Part shown: positions 38,794 through 50,798 of the stretch, in pieces
Numbering within the stretch: position 1 is the stretch's first letter
Layout: each line of letters opens with the position of its first letter
Assembly (NCBI RefSeq): GCF_029714945.1
Contig: NZ_CP121634.1
Span: forward strand, 62,001 to 126,000
Reading direction: 5' to 3'
DNA: 64,000 nucleotides
From: Bradyrhizobium sp. CIAT3101
GTDB taxonomy: Bacteria; Pseudomonadota; Alphaproteobacteria; Rhizobiales; Xanthobacteraceae
Notes under the pieces: model-generated
What the model was told of the DNA's origin: nothing
Seen by the model: the letters and a program-made list of their open reading frames with translations, nothing else
Database searches by the model: none
Translations under genes and position numbers: made by a program

Positions 38794-40137
38794 CTATGCA
38801 GGAGGCGTGCCGTTGAGCCCCAGCACATGGCCGGCGAGATAGAGCGAGCCGGTGATGAGGATGCGCGGCGGCACCTCGTAGGCGAGCTTCGACAGAGCGC
38901 GCAGCGCGGCCTCGATGCCGGGGGCGATCTCCACGCGCATGCCGAGGCTGCGGACCGCGTCCGCGAGACGATCCACCGGCATCGCGTTCTCGGTGTCCGG
39001 AATCGGCACCGCAATGATGTGGCGGGTGAGGCCTGCGAAATTGGCCAGAAACGCCTGCGCATCCTTGTTGGCCATCATGCCGGCGATGACGACCAGCGGC
39101 CGCGACACCCGCTCCTCGAGGTCGCCGAGCGCGGCAGCCGCGACGCGGCCGCCTTCGGCATTGTGCCCGCCGTCGAGCCAGATCTCGCTGCCGCGCGGCG
39201 CGAGAGCAAGCAACTCGCCCGAGGTGAGACGCTGCATCCGTGCCGGCCATTCGGCACCGACGATGCCGGCCTCGAACGCTGCGTGGTTAACCTTGAACGT
39301 CGGAATCGCGCGCAACGTGGCGATCGCCAGGCCGGCATTGTCGAACTGGTGGCGGCCGAACAGCCGCGGCGCCGCGAGGTCCATCAGGCCACGCTCGTCG
39401 GAATAGACCAGACGCCCATGCTCGACATTGACGTGCCAGCTTTCATTCGCGGCAAACAGCGGCGCACGCATGCGCTTGGCCTGCGCCTCGATCACCGCCA
39501 TCGCTTCCGGCAACTGCTCCGCGCACACCACGGGCACGCCGCGCTTGATGATCGCGGCCTTCTCGCCGGCGATCGATGCCAGGGTATCGCCGAGGAAATC
39601 CATGTGGTCCATGCTGACAGGCGTGATCACGCAGGCCGCGGGCGCATCGACCACATTGGTCGAATCGAGCCGGCCGCCGAGGCCGACTTCGAGCAGCACC
39701 GCGTCGGCAGGATTTTGCGCGAACAGGTGGAAGGCGGCCGCGGTCTTCAGCTCAAAGACGGTCGCAGGCTCGCCGGCATTGACGCGCTCGACCTCTTCCA
39801 GCGCCGCGCGCAATTCGTCGTCAGAGACGAGCACGCCATCACCGGCGCGGCCGAGGCGGAAACATTCGTTGATGCGGACGAGATAAGGCGAGGTGTAGGC
39901 GTGGACGCGCAGGCCGGCCGCCTCCAGCGTGGCGCGCAAGTATGCCACCGTCGAGCCCTTGCCGTTGGTCCCGGCGACGTGGATCACCGGCGGCAGCTTG
40001 CGTTCGGGATGACCGAGCCGCTCGAGCAGGCGATGCATCCGCTCGAGCCCGAGATCGATGCGCTTCTGATGCAGGGCCGACAGCCGCCCGATCAATTCAC
40101 CGAGCGGCGGCTTTGCACTGTCAGCGGAGGCGTTCAC
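38794..40137 (-). CDS. folC: Dihydrofolate synthase/folylpolyglutamate synthase FolC
   Basis: This 447-aa Mur-ligase-family enzyme adds glutamate to dihydropteroate and extends the polyglutamate tail of folates. The P loop is [20 protein letters not shown], followed by [14 protein letters not shown] and [16 protein letters not shown], all FolC signatures; the C-terminal DGGHNAEG motif carries the Asp and His of the glutamate-binding domain. It starts inside the accD stop (4-nt overlap), a coupling conserved in Rhizobiales. Confidence 0.96.
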   Translation of the reverse strand: MNASADSAKPPLGELIGRLSALHQKRIDLGLERMHRLLERLGHPERKLPPVIHVAGTNGKGSTVAYLRATLEAAGLRVHAYTSPYLVRINECFRLGRAGDGVLVSDDELRAALEEVERVNAGEPATVFELKTAAAFHLFAQNPADAVLLEVGLGGRLDSTNVVDAPAACVITPVSMDHMDFLGDTLASIAGEKAAIIKRGVPVVCAEQLPEAMAVIEAQAKRMRAPLFAANESWHVNVEHGRLVYSDERGLMDLAAPRLFGRHQFDNAGLAIATLRAIPTFKVNHAAFEAGIVGAEWPARMQRLTSGELLALAPRGSEIWLDGGHNAEGGRVAAAALGDLEERVSRPLVVIAGMMANKDAQAFLANFAGLTRHIIAVPIPDTENAMPVDRLADAVRSLGMRVEIAPGIEAALRALSKLAYEVPPRILITGSLYLAGHVLGLNGTPPA

Positions 40138-41075
40138 GCGTGGGGCGCTGCCGGCGCCGTCTCGGGAGCCGATACGATCTGTGCCGGGCTGACGACAGGC
40201 TGCACCGATTTCGACGCCCCTTCCTGCGCCGGCGCTCGGGTCAGCAGGCGGCAGAGCCGCGCCAAGGTCGGACGCAGTTCGTGGCGATGCACGACCATGT
40301 CGACCATGCCGTGCTCTTTCAGATATTCGGCGCGCTGGAAACCTTCCGGCAGCTTCTCGCGGATGGTCTGCTCGATCACGCGTGCACCGGCAAAGCCGAT
40401 CAGTGCGCCGGGCTCGGCGATCTGCACGTCGCCGAGCATCGCATAGGATGCGGTGACGCCGCCGGTGGTCGGGTTGGTCAGCACGACGATGTAGGGCTGT
40501 TTTGCTTCACGCAGCATCTGCACCGCGACGGTGGTGCGCGGCATCTGCATCAGCGACAAGATGCCTTCCTGCATGCGCGCGCCGCCGGATGCCGCAAACA
40601 CGATGAACGGCGATTTCTTCTCGACCGCAAGCTCGAGCCCGCGCACGAGGGCTTCACCGGCAGCCATGCCGAGCGAGCCACCCATGAAATCGAAGTCCTG
40701 CACGGCGACGACGACGCCGGCGCCTTCGAGCTTGCCGTAGCCGACCTTGACCGCATCGTTCAGATTGGTGCGCGCCCGCGCATCCTTGATGCGGTCGGCA
40801 TATTTCTTCTCGTCGCGAAACTTCAACGGATCAGGCGTGACCTCGGGCAGGGCGACGTCGAACCAGGTCTCGTTGTCGAAGATCGACTTCAACCGCGCCA
40901 CCGCGCCCATGCGCATGTGATAGTTCGAGCCGGGGATGACGAACTGATTGGCCTCGACGTCCTTGTAGAACACAAGCTGTCCGGAATCCGGGCACTTGAT
41001 CCACAGATTCTCCGGCGTCTCCCGCCGCAGCATGTTGCGGATCTTCGGCCGGACCACATTGGTAAGCCAGTTCAT
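40134..41075 (-). CDS. accD: Acetyl-CoA carboxylase carboxyltransferase subunit beta AccD
   Basis: This 313-aa subunit, with AccA, transfers CO2 from carboxybiotin to acetyl-CoA, making malonyl-CoA. The crotonase-fold part is typical ([53 protein letters not shown]). The N-terminal zinc ribbon is degenerate: of the four Cys of the E. coli protein only Cys28 remains (IKCPDSGQ); the others align with Ser31, Ile47 and Ser50 ([11 protein letters not shown]). The C-terminal tail is Ala/Pro rich. It overlaps folC by 4 nt. Confidence 0.96.
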   Translation of the reverse strand: MNWLTNVVRPKIRNMLRRETPENLWIKCPDSGQLVFYKDVEANQFVIPGSNYHMRMGAVARLKSIFDNETWFDVALPEVTPDPLKFRDEKKYADRIKDARARTNLNDAVKVGYGKLEGAGVVVAVQDFDFMGGSLGMAAGEALVRGLELAVEKKSPFIVFAASGGARMQEGILSLMQMPRTTVAVQMLREAKQPYIVVLTNPTTGGVTASYAMLGDVQIAEPGALIGFAGARVIEQTIREKLPEGFQRAEYLKEHGMVDMVVHRHELRPTLARLCRLLTRAPAQEGASKSVQPVVSPAQIVSAPETAPAAPHA

Positions 41076-41185
41076 GGTTTGCTCCGATGTGCGAGCCCGC
41101 AGGGGATCGCCTGAAGGAATATATGGCCGCCCGGCCTTCGCCCGGCAAGCTGCCGTGTCACCCGCCCGAGCAGCGGAATTAAGGC

Positions 41186-42018
41186 CTATTCGGCCGCTTG
41201 TTTGGCGCCCTTGACACCCTGGGCCAGCGCCGCCGTGAGCTCGGCCACGGCGTTTACGGTTTTGGTGGTGGCGCGCCCCTCGGCATCGAGACTGTTCTTG
41301 AGCGCATCGACCAGCGCGGTGCCGACCACCGAGCCATCGGCCTTTTCGGCAATGGCGCGCGCCGCCTCAGGCGTACGGATGCCAAAACCGACGCAGATCG
41401 GCAGCTTGGTGTGCCGCTTGATGCGCGCGACGGCTTCCCCGACGACATTCGCGTCCGCGGCCGCGGCGCCGGTGATGCCGGCGATGGAGACGTAATAGAC
41501 AAAGCCTGACGTGTTCGCGAGCACCGCAGGCAGGCGCTTGTCATCGGTGGTCGGGGTCGCCAGACGAATGAAGTTCAGTCCCGCCTTCAACGCGGGAATG
41601 CAGAGCTCGTCGTCTTCCTCCGGCGGCAGATCGACGATGATGAGGCCATCAACGCCGGCCGTCTTGGCATCCGCCAAAAACTTGTCGACGCCGTAAATGT
41701 AGATCGGATTGTAATAACCCATCAGCACCAGCGGCGTGACATTGTCGGCCTTGCGGAAGTCACGCACGAGATCGAGCGTCTTCTTCAAGGTCATGCCGAC
41801 CTTGAGCGCGCGGAGCCCGGCGGCCTGGATCGAGGGGCCATCCGCCATCGGATCGGTGAAGGGAATGCCGAGTTCGATGACGTCGGAGCCTGATGTCGAG
41901 AGCGCCTTGACGATCTCGAGCGACGTCGCCGGATCGGGATCGCCGGCCATCACATAGGTGACGAAGGCCGCGCGGCCCTGCTTCTTCAGCTCGGCGAAAC
42001 GGGTGTCGATACGCGTGG

Positions 42019-42022
<4 letters not shown>
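41186..42022 (-). CDS. trpA: Tryptophan synthase alpha subunit
   Basis: This 278-aa TIM-barrel enzyme cleaves indole-3-glycerol phosphate to indole, passed to TrpB. It shows [19 protein letters not shown] with the catalytic Glu and Asp, and the phosphate-binding [13 protein letters not shown] and [10 protein letters not shown] loops. Its start overlaps the trpB stop by 4 nt. It is the last gene of trpF-trpB-trpA. Confidence 0.97.
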
Positions 42023-43232
<1,210 letters not shown>

Positions 43233-43236
<4 letters not shown>

Positions 43237-43892
43237 CGAACGCTCAACTCTTGGGTGGCGCGCGCGGCGCGAATGAAGGCCTTGATCAGCTCCGGGTCCT
43301 TGACGCCTGGCGTGCTCTCGACACCGGAGGACACATCGACGCCGCCGGCACCGGTGACGCGGAGGGCTTCGGCGACGTTGTCGGCGTGCAGTCCGCCCGA
43401 GACCATGTAGGGCAATTTGAGATCGAGATTTTCGAGCAGGTGCCAGTCGAAGGCAGCACCGAGACCGCCGGGCCGCGTCGCATCCTTCGGCGCGCGTGCA
43501 TCGAACAGGATGCGGTCGGCGACTGCGGCATAGCCGGGCAGCACGGCGAGATCACCTGCGGTTGCGACCGGCACCGCCTTCATCACCGGGCGGCCGAATT
43601 TCTGCTTGATGTCGCGCAGCCGCGCCACGCTTTCCTTGCCGTGGAGCTGAAAAATGTCCGGCGACAGCGCGTCCATGATGTTGTCGAGCGTGGCATCGTC
43701 GGCATCGACCGTGAGCGCGACCTTGAGCGCGCGCTGCTTCACCTGGCGGCCGAGGTCGCGCCCCGTCTCCAGCGAGACATGCCGCGGCGACGGCGGAAAG
43801 AACACGAACCCCACCATGTCGGCACCCGCGTCGAGCGCGACGTCGAGCGTCTCACGCGTGGACAGACCGCAGATTTTGACGAGCAGGGGCAT
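43233..43892 (-). CDS. trpF: Phosphoribosylanthranilate isomerase
   Basis: This 219-aa TIM-barrel isomerase performs the third committed step to tryptophan. The catalytic Cys is in [14 protein letters not shown], the general acid Asp in [12 protein letters not shown], and the phosphate site in [13 protein letters not shown] and [12 protein letters not shown]. It is the first gene of trpFBA; the rest of the pathway is not in this window. No attenuator-like leader is evident in the 65 bp upstream. Confidence 0.96.
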
Positions 43893-43957
43893 GGTCTCAA
43901 AGCGGGTGAAGGCCGCAAGCGGCGGCCGGAAAACAGGGTTTTCGGTCGGGGCCGCTT

Positions 43958-44350
43958 CTACAACGTCGCGCGCTGCTTGTCTCGCCCGATGGCCCCGTAA
44001 AGGCCGACCCCGGAGGGCACCGGGAGGTGCCGGGGCTCGGGCTTGGCCGGGGCCGTCTGGGCCCGCAGATCGGCCAGCTCGCCCCGGGCGGCCCGTGCAT
44101 CCGCCTCATGGCGGCGCGCGGCACGGCGCCAGTGCCGCTGGCCAAACCAGACCGCGCAACCGCCGGCGATGACGCCCACGGCAGCGACCAGGATCAGCAG
44201 CAGGAACAGCGGCAGCGTGATCGACAGGGCCGGATCGGCCGCCATAAAGGGATCGAAGGAGACGGTGACGAAGTGCCGGTTGGCGACCGCAAAGGTCACC
44301 AGGATCAGGGCCAGCGGAATCAGGATCAGCGCGGTCAGGAACTTTCGCAT
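43958..44350 (-). CDS. LapA-like membrane protein (DUF1049)
   Basis: This 130-aa protein has two hydrophobic segments (about 4-22 and 45-69) separated by a short loop (VTVSFDPFMAADPALSITLP), followed by a basic, charged cytoplasmic helix (about 75-105). This is the layout of LapA/DUF1049 proteins, which in enterobacteria take part in control of lipopolysaccharide synthesis. It precedes trpF on the same strand and follows ihfB, the order in which LapA genes are often found. Confidence 0.8.
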   Translation of the reverse strand: MRKFLTALILIPLALILVTFAVANRHFVTVSFDPFMAADPALSITLPLFLLLILVAAVGVIAGGCAVWFGQRHWRRAARRHEADARAARGELADLRAQTAPAKPEPRHLPVPSGVGLYGAIGRDKQRATL

Positions 44351-44421
44351 CGCGAGCGCCCGTCTTGAATCAAGCTTGCTGCCGCATCATGCGGCCATCA
44401 GGTAAAATCCGGACGACAGCG

Positions 44422-44727
44422 CTAGTCCGGTGCGCCCGGATCCGGATGATCGCGGTTGAGCCGCTCGCGCATTTCCTTGCCGGTCTTGAAGAACGGAACG
44501 CTCTTCTGATCGACAGGGACATGGGCGCCGGTGCGCGGATTGCGGCCGGCGCGTGCGGGGCGATGCTTGACCGAGAAGGCACCAAAACCGCGCAGCTCGA
44601 CGCGGTCGCCGCGTGCGAGTGCTGCTACGATTTCCTCGAGAATCGCATTCACAATGTTCTCGACATCCCGCTGGTACAGATGCGGGTTGTGCTCGGCGAT
44701 ACGCTGAACAAGTTCGGATTTGATCAT
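44422..44727 (-). CDS. ihfB: Integration host factor subunit beta
   Basis: This 101-aa DNA-bending protein has the HU/IHF fold: [20 protein letters not shown] at the N-terminus and the arm [13 protein letters not shown] containing the Pro that intercalates between bases. It pairs with IHF-alpha, encoded elsewhere. Its neighbourhood with sppA and rpsA upstream is conserved in alphaproteobacteria. The C-terminus has a short acidic Pro-rich tail. Confidence 0.95.
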   Translation of the reverse strand: MIKSELVQRIAEHNPHLYQRDVENIVNAILEEIVAALARGDRVELRGFGAFSVKHRPARAGRNPRTGAHVPVDQKSVPFFKTGKEMRERLNRDHPDPGAPD

Positions 44728-44910
44728 CGAGGAATAGGACCCGGAAGCGTGCGGATGACCATTTCCGTGAAAATACTGTGATCTGTCAAGACGCTAAATG
44801 AAGGTTGAGCGTCGTGAAAATGCGTGACATTTGCCGAAAAAGCGGGCTGCACCGCTACCCGCGGGACGGGAAAAAGCTCTCGCGCTCGCGTTGTTCCCAC
44901 TTATTCCCGG

Positions 44911-45891
44911 TCAATTCGACGCGGCCGGCTGCCACAGGGCCAGCATCCCGTCCAACCCGACGCGATCGACCGCCTGCACGACGCCGGTTTGCGCGATTTG
45001 GTGCGCAATCGCGCTGAATCCAAGCGCTTCCAGCGTGACGGAGGCAGCTGTCTTGAGGAACGGCAGGTCGCCAAAACGCGGCTCGAGCTTGTAATCGCGC
45101 ACCGAAAGACCCTTCTTGACGCCCTTCTGCTCCTCGAGCCAAGTCACGGCGGTTTTCTCGTCACCGAGCTGATCGATCAGCTTGAGATTGATCGCCTGGC
45201 GGCCGGTAAAGACGCGGCCATCGACCACTTTTTCGAGCTGCGTGTCATCCATGCCACGCCGCTGCTTCACCAAATCCTTGAACCAGGCATAGGAATCCTT
45301 CACCAGCGCGTCCAGCGCGGCCCGGGCCTCGGGGCTGGTCGGCTCAAAACCGTTGGGGGCGGCCTTCAGCGGCGTGGACTTCACTTCCTCGACCTTGACG
45401 CCGATCGTCTTCAGAAGCTCCGAGACGTTGGGAAACTGGAACAGCACGCCGATCGAGCCCACCAGCGAGCTCTGCTGCGCGATGATGTGGTCGCTCGCAA
45501 TCGCAGTGATGTAGCCGCCCGATGCCGCAAGACCCTCGACCACGACGACCAGCGGCTTCTTCGCCTTCAGGCGCGTCAGGGAATCGTAGAGCTGCTCGGA
45601 GCCGGCGGTGGTGCCGCCCGGCGAGTTGATGTGAACGATCACGGCGGCGGCCTGCGAATTCTCCAGCCGCTCCAGCGCCCGCGTCCGCTCGGCATCGCTG
45701 CGGATCAGACCGTCGATCTGCACGCGCGCGATCGCGCCGGCGGAGGCGAAGGTGCCGCGCGCGCCCGGCGTCGCGACCAGCGCAAAGCCCGCGATCGCAG
45801 CGATCGCGATCAGCGCGGCCACCACGCGCCAGAACGTCAGCTTGCGGCGGATCCTGCGGCGATCGACGATGATGTCAGAATCGAGCGACAT
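44911..45891 (-). CDS. sppA: Signal peptide peptidase SppA (short form)
   Basis: This 326-aa inner-membrane serine protease degrades cleaved signal peptides. A membrane anchor spans about residues 19-42 (TFWRVVAALIAIAAIAGFAL). The catalytic Ser124 lies in EGLAASGGYITA and Lys176 in KSTPLKAAPN is the likely general base. HINSPGGTTAGSEQLYDSL forms the oxyanion region. The length fits the single-domain form rather than the 67-kDa E. coli form. It lies between rpsA and ihfB on the same strand. Confidence 0.93.
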   Translation of the reverse strand: MSLDSDIIVDRRRIRRKLTFWRVVAALIAIAAIAGFALVATPGARGTFASAGAIARVQIDGLIRSDAERTRALERLENSQAAAVIVHINSPGGTTAGSEQLYDSLTRLKAKKPLVVVVEGLAASGGYITAIASDHIIAQQSSLVGSIGVLFQFPNVSELLKTIGVKVEEVKSTPLKAAPNGFEPTSPEARAALDALVKDSYAWFKDLVKQRRGMDDTQLEKVVDGRVFTGRQAINLKLIDQLGDEKTAVTWLEEQKGVKKGLSVRDYKLEPRFGDLPFLKTAASVTLEALGFSAIAHQIAQTGVVQAVDRVGLDGMLALWQPAASN

Positions 45892-46029
45892 CTGAATATC
45901 TCCAAATGAAGGGCCGCTGGCGTTGTGCCGTCACAACGTGACCAATGGCTTGCCTGGATACATCAATTGCGGCGCAATTTGAAGAAAACAAGGCTGTGAG
46001 CGGGGCGAGAGGCTGCCACACACCCTGCT

Positions 46030-46055
46030 GTCGTCCCGGCGAAGGCCGGGACGAC
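46030..46055. repeat. Intergenic hairpin GTCGTCCCGGC/GCCGGGACGAC
   Basis: This 11-bp perfect stem with a GAAG loop lies just after the rpsA terminator on the minus strand. It resembles common Bradyrhizobium intergenic hairpins. Confidence 0.7.
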
Positions 46056-46064
46056 GATCAAAAC

Positions 46065-46091
46065 AAAAAAGCCCCGGCTCGCGCCGGGGCT
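46065..46091 (-). terminator. Rho-independent terminator of rpsA
   Basis: Read on the minus strand: AGCCCCGGC and GCCGGGGCT form a 9-bp perfect stem with a 4-nt loop, followed by TTTTTT. It lies 28 bp after the rpsA stop. Confidence 0.93.
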
Positions 46092-46118
46092 CTGATGTCA
46101 GCAAAACCTACGTTTCGC

Positions 46119-47825
46119 TTACTTGCTGTCGCGGTTCTTGAGCGCGGTGCCCAGGATGTCGCCGAGCGTCGCACCCGAATCCGAGGAGCCGTACTGCGCG
46201 ATGGCTTCCTTCTCTTCGGCGACTTCGAGCGCCTTGATCGACACCTGGACCTTGCGGGCCTTCTTGTCGAACTGGATCACGCGGGCATCGACCTTCTCGC
46301 CGACGGCGAAGCGTTCGGCACGCTGGTCGTTGCGGTCACGCGCGAGCTCCGAGCGCTTGATGAAGGTCGAGAAGTCGGTACCGGCGATCTTCACCTCGAT
46401 ACCGCTTTCCTTCACTTCGAGCACTTCGCAGGTCACGACCGCGCCCTTCTTGACATCGCCCGGCTCGGCGAAGGGGTCGCCTTCGAGCTGCTTGATGCCG
46501 AGCGAGATACGCTCCTTCTCGACGTCCACATCGAGCACCACGGCCTTCACCATGTCGCCCTTCTTGTAGTTGTCGATCACCTGCTCGCCCGGAAGCTTCC
46601 AGTCGAGGTCGGAGAGATGGACCATGCCGTCGACGTCGCCCTCGAGGCCCAGGAACAGACCGAACTCGGTCTTGTTCTTGACTTCGCCCTCGACCACCGA
46701 ACCGGTCGGGTGACCTTCGACGAAGACCTCCCACGGGTTGCGCATGGTCTGCTTGAGGCCGAGCGAGATGCGGCGCTTGACGGAATCGACTTCCAGCACC
46801 TGCACGTCGACTTCCTGCGAGGTCGACACGATCTTGCCGGGGTGCATGTTCTTCTTGGTCCACGACATCTCGGAGACGTGGATCAGGCCTTCGATGCCCG
46901 GCTCGAGCTCGACGAACGCACCGTAGTCGGTGATGTTGGTGACACGGCCGGTGAAGCGGGCACCCAGCGGGTACTTGGCTTCGATGCCCTGCCACGGATC
47001 GTCCAGCAGCTGCTTCATGCCCAGCGAGATGCGGTGCGTCTCGTGGTTGATCTTGATGATCTTGACCTTCACGGTCTGGCCGATCGAGAGCACCTCGGTC
47101 GGGTGGTTGACGCGGCGCCACGCGATGTCGGTGACGTGCAGCAGGCCGTCGATGCCGCCGAGGTCAACGAACGCACCGTAATCGGTGATGTTCTTGACCA
47201 CGCCGTCGATGACCTGACCCTCTTCGAGGTTCTGCACCAGCTCCTGACGCTGCTCGGCGCGGGTCTCTTCGAGAACCGTGCGGCGGGAAACGACGATGTT
47301 GCCGCGACGGCGGTCCATCTTGAGGATCTGGAACGGCTGCGCGTTGTTCATCAGCGGCGCGACGTCGCGGATCGGACGAATGTCGACCTGCGAGCGCGGC
47401 AGGAAGGCAACGGCACCGTCGAGGTCGACGGTGAAACCGCCCTTGACCTGGTTGAAGATGACGCCCGTGACCTTCTCGTTGTTCTGGAACGCCTTCTCCA
47501 GCTTGCCCCAGCTCTCCTCGCGGCGCGCCTTGTCGCGCGACAGCACGGCTTCGCCGAGGGCGTTCTCGATGCGATCGAGGAACACTTCCACCTCGTCGCC
47601 AACCTTGATCTCGCTGTCACGGCCAGGGCCGGAAAATTCGCGCAGCGCAACGCGGCCTTCGGTCTTCAGGCCGACGTCGATGACGGCCATGTCCTTTTCA
47701 ATTGCAACCACCTTGCCCTTGACGACCGAGCTCTCCTGCAGGTTGCCACCTGCGAAGGACTCGTCGAGCATCGCGGCGAAATCGTCACGCGACGGGCTAT
47801 AGGTATCAGCGGAAGTCGAAGCCAT
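46119..47825 (-). CDS. rpsA: 30S ribosomal protein S1
   Basis: This 568-aa protein has repeated S1 RNA-binding domains, the later ones sharing NITDYGAFVDLGGIDGLLHV, NITDYGAFVELEPGIEGLIH and NKTEFGLFLGLEGDVDGMVH cores. It unfolds mRNA and brings it to the 30S subunit. The start at 47825 (MASTSADTYS) is the usual family start; the longer frame to 48026 is not conserved-looking. A terminator follows. The 266-bp gap to cmk should hold its promoter; a leader for autoregulation is plausible but not identified. Confidence 0.97.
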   Translation of the reverse strand: MASTSADTYSPSRDDFAAMLDESFAGGNLQESSVVKGKVVAIEKDMAVIDVGLKTEGRVALREFSGPGRDSEIKVGDEVEVFLDRIENALGEAVLSRDKARREESWGKLEKAFQNNEKVTGVIFNQVKGGFTVDLDGAVAFLPRSQVDIRPIRDVAPLMNNAQPFQILKMDRRRGNIVVSRRTVLEETRAEQRQELVQNLEEGQVIDGVVKNITDYGAFVDLGGIDGLLHVTDIAWRRVNHPTEVLSIGQTVKVKIIKINHETHRISLGMKQLLDDPWQGIEAKYPLGARFTGRVTNITDYGAFVELEPGIEGLIHVSEMSWTKKNMHPGKIVSTSQEVDVQVLEVDSVKRRISLGLKQTMRNPWEVFVEGHPTGSVVEGEVKNKTEFGLFLGLEGDVDGMVHLSDLDWKLPGEQVIDNYKKGDMVKAVVLDVDVEKERISLGIKQLEGDPFAEPGDVKKGAVVTCEVLEVKESGIEVKIAGTDFSTFIKRSELARDRNDQRAERFAVGEKVDARVIQFDKKARKVQVSIKALEVAEEKEAIAQYGSSDSGATLGDILGTALKNRDSK

Positions 47826-48091
47826 TTGTTCTCCAGTTGCGGATGTCTTGCCGGCCGTTGGGTTTTTGGGCGTATCGGACGCGCAGTGTCGGAAGGTCCA
47901 CAAAACCTTCGAGCGACCGCTCGTTGCTCCGGTTTTGCGACCGGAACAGCGGAAGCGGGCCGGCTGGGCCCGCACGTTCGATACGTGAAAATCTGTTGTC
48001 CGGAGCCTGGATCGCGTCGGCCCCAAACAGGGACCGAGAGTATCGACCTCAAAGAGCGGGAGCGGGCGCTTCCTCCAATGACGGCAGCGGC

Positions 48092-48730
48092 TTAACCCCG
48101 CGACCGGCCCGCTCGGACGGCCTCGATAATGTCGATGGCGGCCCGGACGCCGCCTTCTATATCCAGTTGGGAGTTATCTAGCAAGTAAGCATCCGCGGCC
48201 GGTTTCAAAGGCGCAATCGGCCTGTTCTTGTCCCGCTCGTCGCGCTGGATGATGTCGGCGAGCACCGCCGCCTCATCCGCCTCCTCGCCCCTGGCCCTCG
48301 CCTCCATGGTGCGGCGGCGGGCGCGGACTTTCGGGTCGGCCACGACGAAAATCTTCACGTCGGCGTCGGGGCAGATCACGGTTCCAATGTCGCGGCCGTC
48401 CAGGACGGCACCGGGCGGACCGGCGGCGAATTGCCGCTGGAAAGTGAGCAGGACCTCGCGAACCCTGGGGATCGCCGAAACGATCGAAGCGCCCTCGCCT
48501 GCCGTCTGGGTCTTGAGGGCGGGATTGCCGAACTTTTCGGGATCGAGTTCCAGCGCGGCCTGTACCGCAGCCGCCTCGTCCCGGAGATCATGACCGGACT
48601 GCATCAGGGCGTAGGCGACCGCACGATAGATCACGCCGGTATCGAGATGACGATAGCCATAGTGATGGGCGAGGCGCTTGCCGAGCGTGCCCTTGCCCGA
48701 GGCCGCGGGTCCATCGATGGCGATGATCAT
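48092..48730 (-). CDS. cmk: Cytidylate kinase
   Basis: This 212-aa P-loop enzyme phosphorylates CMP and dCMP. The start [20 protein letters not shown] contains the Walker A loop, [14 protein letters not shown] the NMP-binding site, and [20 protein letters not shown] the CMP-binding Asp-Arg. Its start overlaps the aroA stop by 4 nt. aroA-cmk-rpsA is a widespread order. Confidence 0.97.
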   Translation of the reverse strand: MIIAIDGPAASGKGTLGKRLAHHYGYRHLDTGVIYRAVAYALMQSGHDLRDEAAAVQAALELDPEKFGNPALKTQTAGEGASIVSAIPRVREVLLTFQRQFAAGPPGAVLDGRDIGTVICPDADVKIFVVADPKVRARRRTMEARARGEEADEAAVLADIIQRDERDKNRPIAPLKPAADAYLLDNSQLDIEGGVRAAIDIIEAVRAGRSRG

Positions 48731-50064
48731 GAAAACTCGGCCCCCAGCGACCGCATCATCGGAATGAAGTCCGGGAAACTGGTGGCGATGAAGCCGGTGT
48801 CGTCGACGGTCACCGGCTGATCGGACGCGCAGCCCATCACCAGCGCGGACATCGCGATACGGTGGTCCATATGCGTGGCGACAGTGCCGCCGCCGGGCAC
48901 ATGGCCACGGCCCTCGACGATCAGGTCGTCGCCGGAGACGGTGACCTTCACGCCGTTGACGCGGAGCATGTCCGCGGTGGCCTCGAGCCGGTCGGATTCC
49001 TTGACGCGCAGCTCCTGCAGGCCGCGCATGATGGTCGTGCCTTCGGCGAAGGATGCGGCGACCGCCAGCACGAGATATTCGTCGATCATCGAGGGCGCGC
49101 GTTCCGGCGGCACCTCGACGCCACGCAGTTTGGACGCGCGCACGCGCAGCTGCGCCATCGGCTCACCGGCGTCACCGCGCACGTCGCTTTCCTCGATGGA
49201 AGCGCCCATCTCGCGCAGCGTCGTGAACAGGCCGGTGCGCAGCGGATTGGTCATCACGTCCGACAGAACGACATCGGAGCCTTCGACGATCAGTGCCGCG
49301 ACGACCGGAAAGGCCGCTGAGGACGGATCGGCGGGCACGATGACGGTCGCGCCGTGCAGCTCGGGCTGGCCGACCAGCGTGATGCGCCGGCCGTGAGCGC
49401 CCTCGGCCACCGAGGTGATATCGGCGCCAAAATGCTTCAGCATCAGCTCGGTGTGGTCGCGGCTGGCCTCGTTCTCGATCACCGTCGTGGTGCCCGGCGC
49501 AGACAAGCCCGCCAGCAGCACCGCCGATTTGATCTGGGCCGAGGCAACCGGGGTCTTGTAGGTGATCGGCAGCGGATCGCGCGCGCCCTGGACGGTCAGC
49601 GGCAGCCGGCCGCCCTCGGCGGCAGAAGCGACCTTGGCGCCCATCTTTTCCAGCGGATCGAGGATCCGGCGCATCGGGCGGCTGCGCAGCGAGGCATCGC
49701 CGTCAAAAATCGCCGAGATCGGGCAGCCGGCGACGGCGCCCATGACGAGCCGGCAGCCGGTGCCGGAGTTGCCGAAATCCAGCGCGGCCTTGGGTTGGGC
49801 AAAGCCTCCGACCCCCACGCCCTGCACCTTCCAGGCGAAATCGCCGGTGCGTTCGACCTTGGCGCCGAGCGCCTGCATCGATTTGGCGGTGTTGAGGACG
49901 TCCTCGCCCTCGAGAAGGCCCGTAATGCGGGTCTCGCCGACCGCGAGCGCGCCCAGGATGAGGGCCCGGTGCGAGATCGACTTGTCCCCGGGCACCCGTA
50001 CTTTCCCGGTCAGGGGGCCGCTCGAGCGCGACTTCAGCGGCGTCGGCTTGTCGGAATGGGTCAA
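48727..50064 (-). CDS. aroA: 3-phosphoshikimate 1-carboxyvinyltransferase (EPSP synthase)
   Basis: This 445-aa shikimate-pathway enzyme has the PEP/S3P-binding motifs [40 protein letters not shown] and [10 protein letters not shown]. It resembles the Agrobacterium CP4 (class II) sequence overall, but at the position where CP4 has Ala100 it has Gly101 (NSGTG), as in glyphosate-sensitive enzymes. It is first of the aroA-cmk pair. Confidence 0.96.
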   Translation of the reverse strand: MTHSDKPTPLKSRSSGPLTGKVRVPGDKSISHRALILGALAVGETRITGLLEGEDVLNTAKSMQALGAKVERTGDFAWKVQGVGVGGFAQPKAALDFGNSGTGCRLVMGAVAGCPISAIFDGDASLRSRPMRRILDPLEKMGAKVASAAEGGRLPLTVQGARDPLPITYKTPVASAQIKSAVLLAGLSAPGTTTVIENEASRDHTELMLKHFGADITSVAEGAHGRRITLVGQPELHGATVIVPADPSSAAFPVVAALIVEGSDVVLSDVMTNPLRTGLFTTLREMGASIEESDVRGDAGEPMAQLRVRASKLRGVEVPPERAPSMIDEYLVLAVAASFAEGTTIMRGLQELRVKESDRLEATADMLRVNGVKVTVSGDDLIVEGRGHVPGGGTVATHMDHRIAMSALVMGCASDQPVTVDDTGFIATSFPDFIPMMRSLGAEFS

Positions 50065-50223
50065 GATTGTGTCCTTGGATGCGCCTCAGAGGCTCGCGGG
50101 CACCTACCACATGGTCTCCCCGCCGTCACGAGCATGTCTTTCTCTCGTAATGCGCTATTGACAGCGGGCCGCCAACTAGCCAAGTGAAACACCGCTTTTC
50201 AGACATCCCAGGATTCCTCTGCC

Positions 50224-50631
50224 GTGGCCAAGTCCGAACTCGGAACCAAACGTATTTGCCCGACCACGGGCAAGAAGTTCTATGACCTCAACAAGAATCC
50301 GGTGATCTCGCCCTATACCGGCGAGGTTGTGCCGATTGCGCCCGTGGCGCCGGCCCGCGCGACCCGCGGCGCCGAAGCTCGTCATGCGGCTGCCGCGGAT
50401 ACCACGCCGGAGCCGGCAGAGGTCGAAGAGGTCTCGCTCGAGGAGGCCGATGCCGAAGAGAACACCGGCAAGGTGAAGGCCGTCGTCCCCGAATCCGAGG
50501 ATGATATCGAGGTCGACGAGACCCTCGATGACGACGATGACGATGATTCGACCTTCATTGCCGACGAAGAAGAGGGCGATGAGGACGTTACCGACATCAT
50601 TGGTGATGTCGGAGGTGATGAAGAGACTTGA
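50224..50631 (+). CDS. FYDLN acid protein (TIGR02300 family)
   Basis: This 135-aa alphaproteobacterial protein of unknown function begins with KSELGTKRICPTTGKKFYDL, which contains the family FYDLN motif, followed by NPVISPYTGEVVP. From about residue 55 it is a long acidic region of Glu and Asp runs (DETLDDDDDDDSTF). It starts with GTG and faces away from aroA. The acidic tail may bind basic proteins or RNA-binding partners; nothing more is supportable. Confidence 0.9.
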   Translation: MAKSELGTKRICPTTGKKFYDLNKNPVISPYTGEVVPIAPVAPARATRGAEARHAAAADTTPEPAEVEEVSLEEADAEENTGKVKAVVPESEDDIEVDETLDDDDDDDSTFIADEEEGDEDVTDIIGDVGGDEET

Positions 50632-50722
50632 GATCAGTCCTGATCTGTGAAAAAGGGTGCACCGCGCGAGTCGGAAGGCTCGCCGGTCGGGAGTGATCCC
50701 CCAGGATCATCCCAAGAGTTAA

Positions 50723-50797
<75 letters not shown>

Positions 50798-50798
<1 letters not shown>

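Noticed and set aside
43893..43957. Tryptophan attenuator before trpF
   Set aside because: The gap has no leader peptide with Trp codons and no competing hairpins.
45945..48095. A 716-codon plus-strand frame opposite rpsA
   Set aside because: Shadow of rpsA; it also crosses the rpsA terminator.
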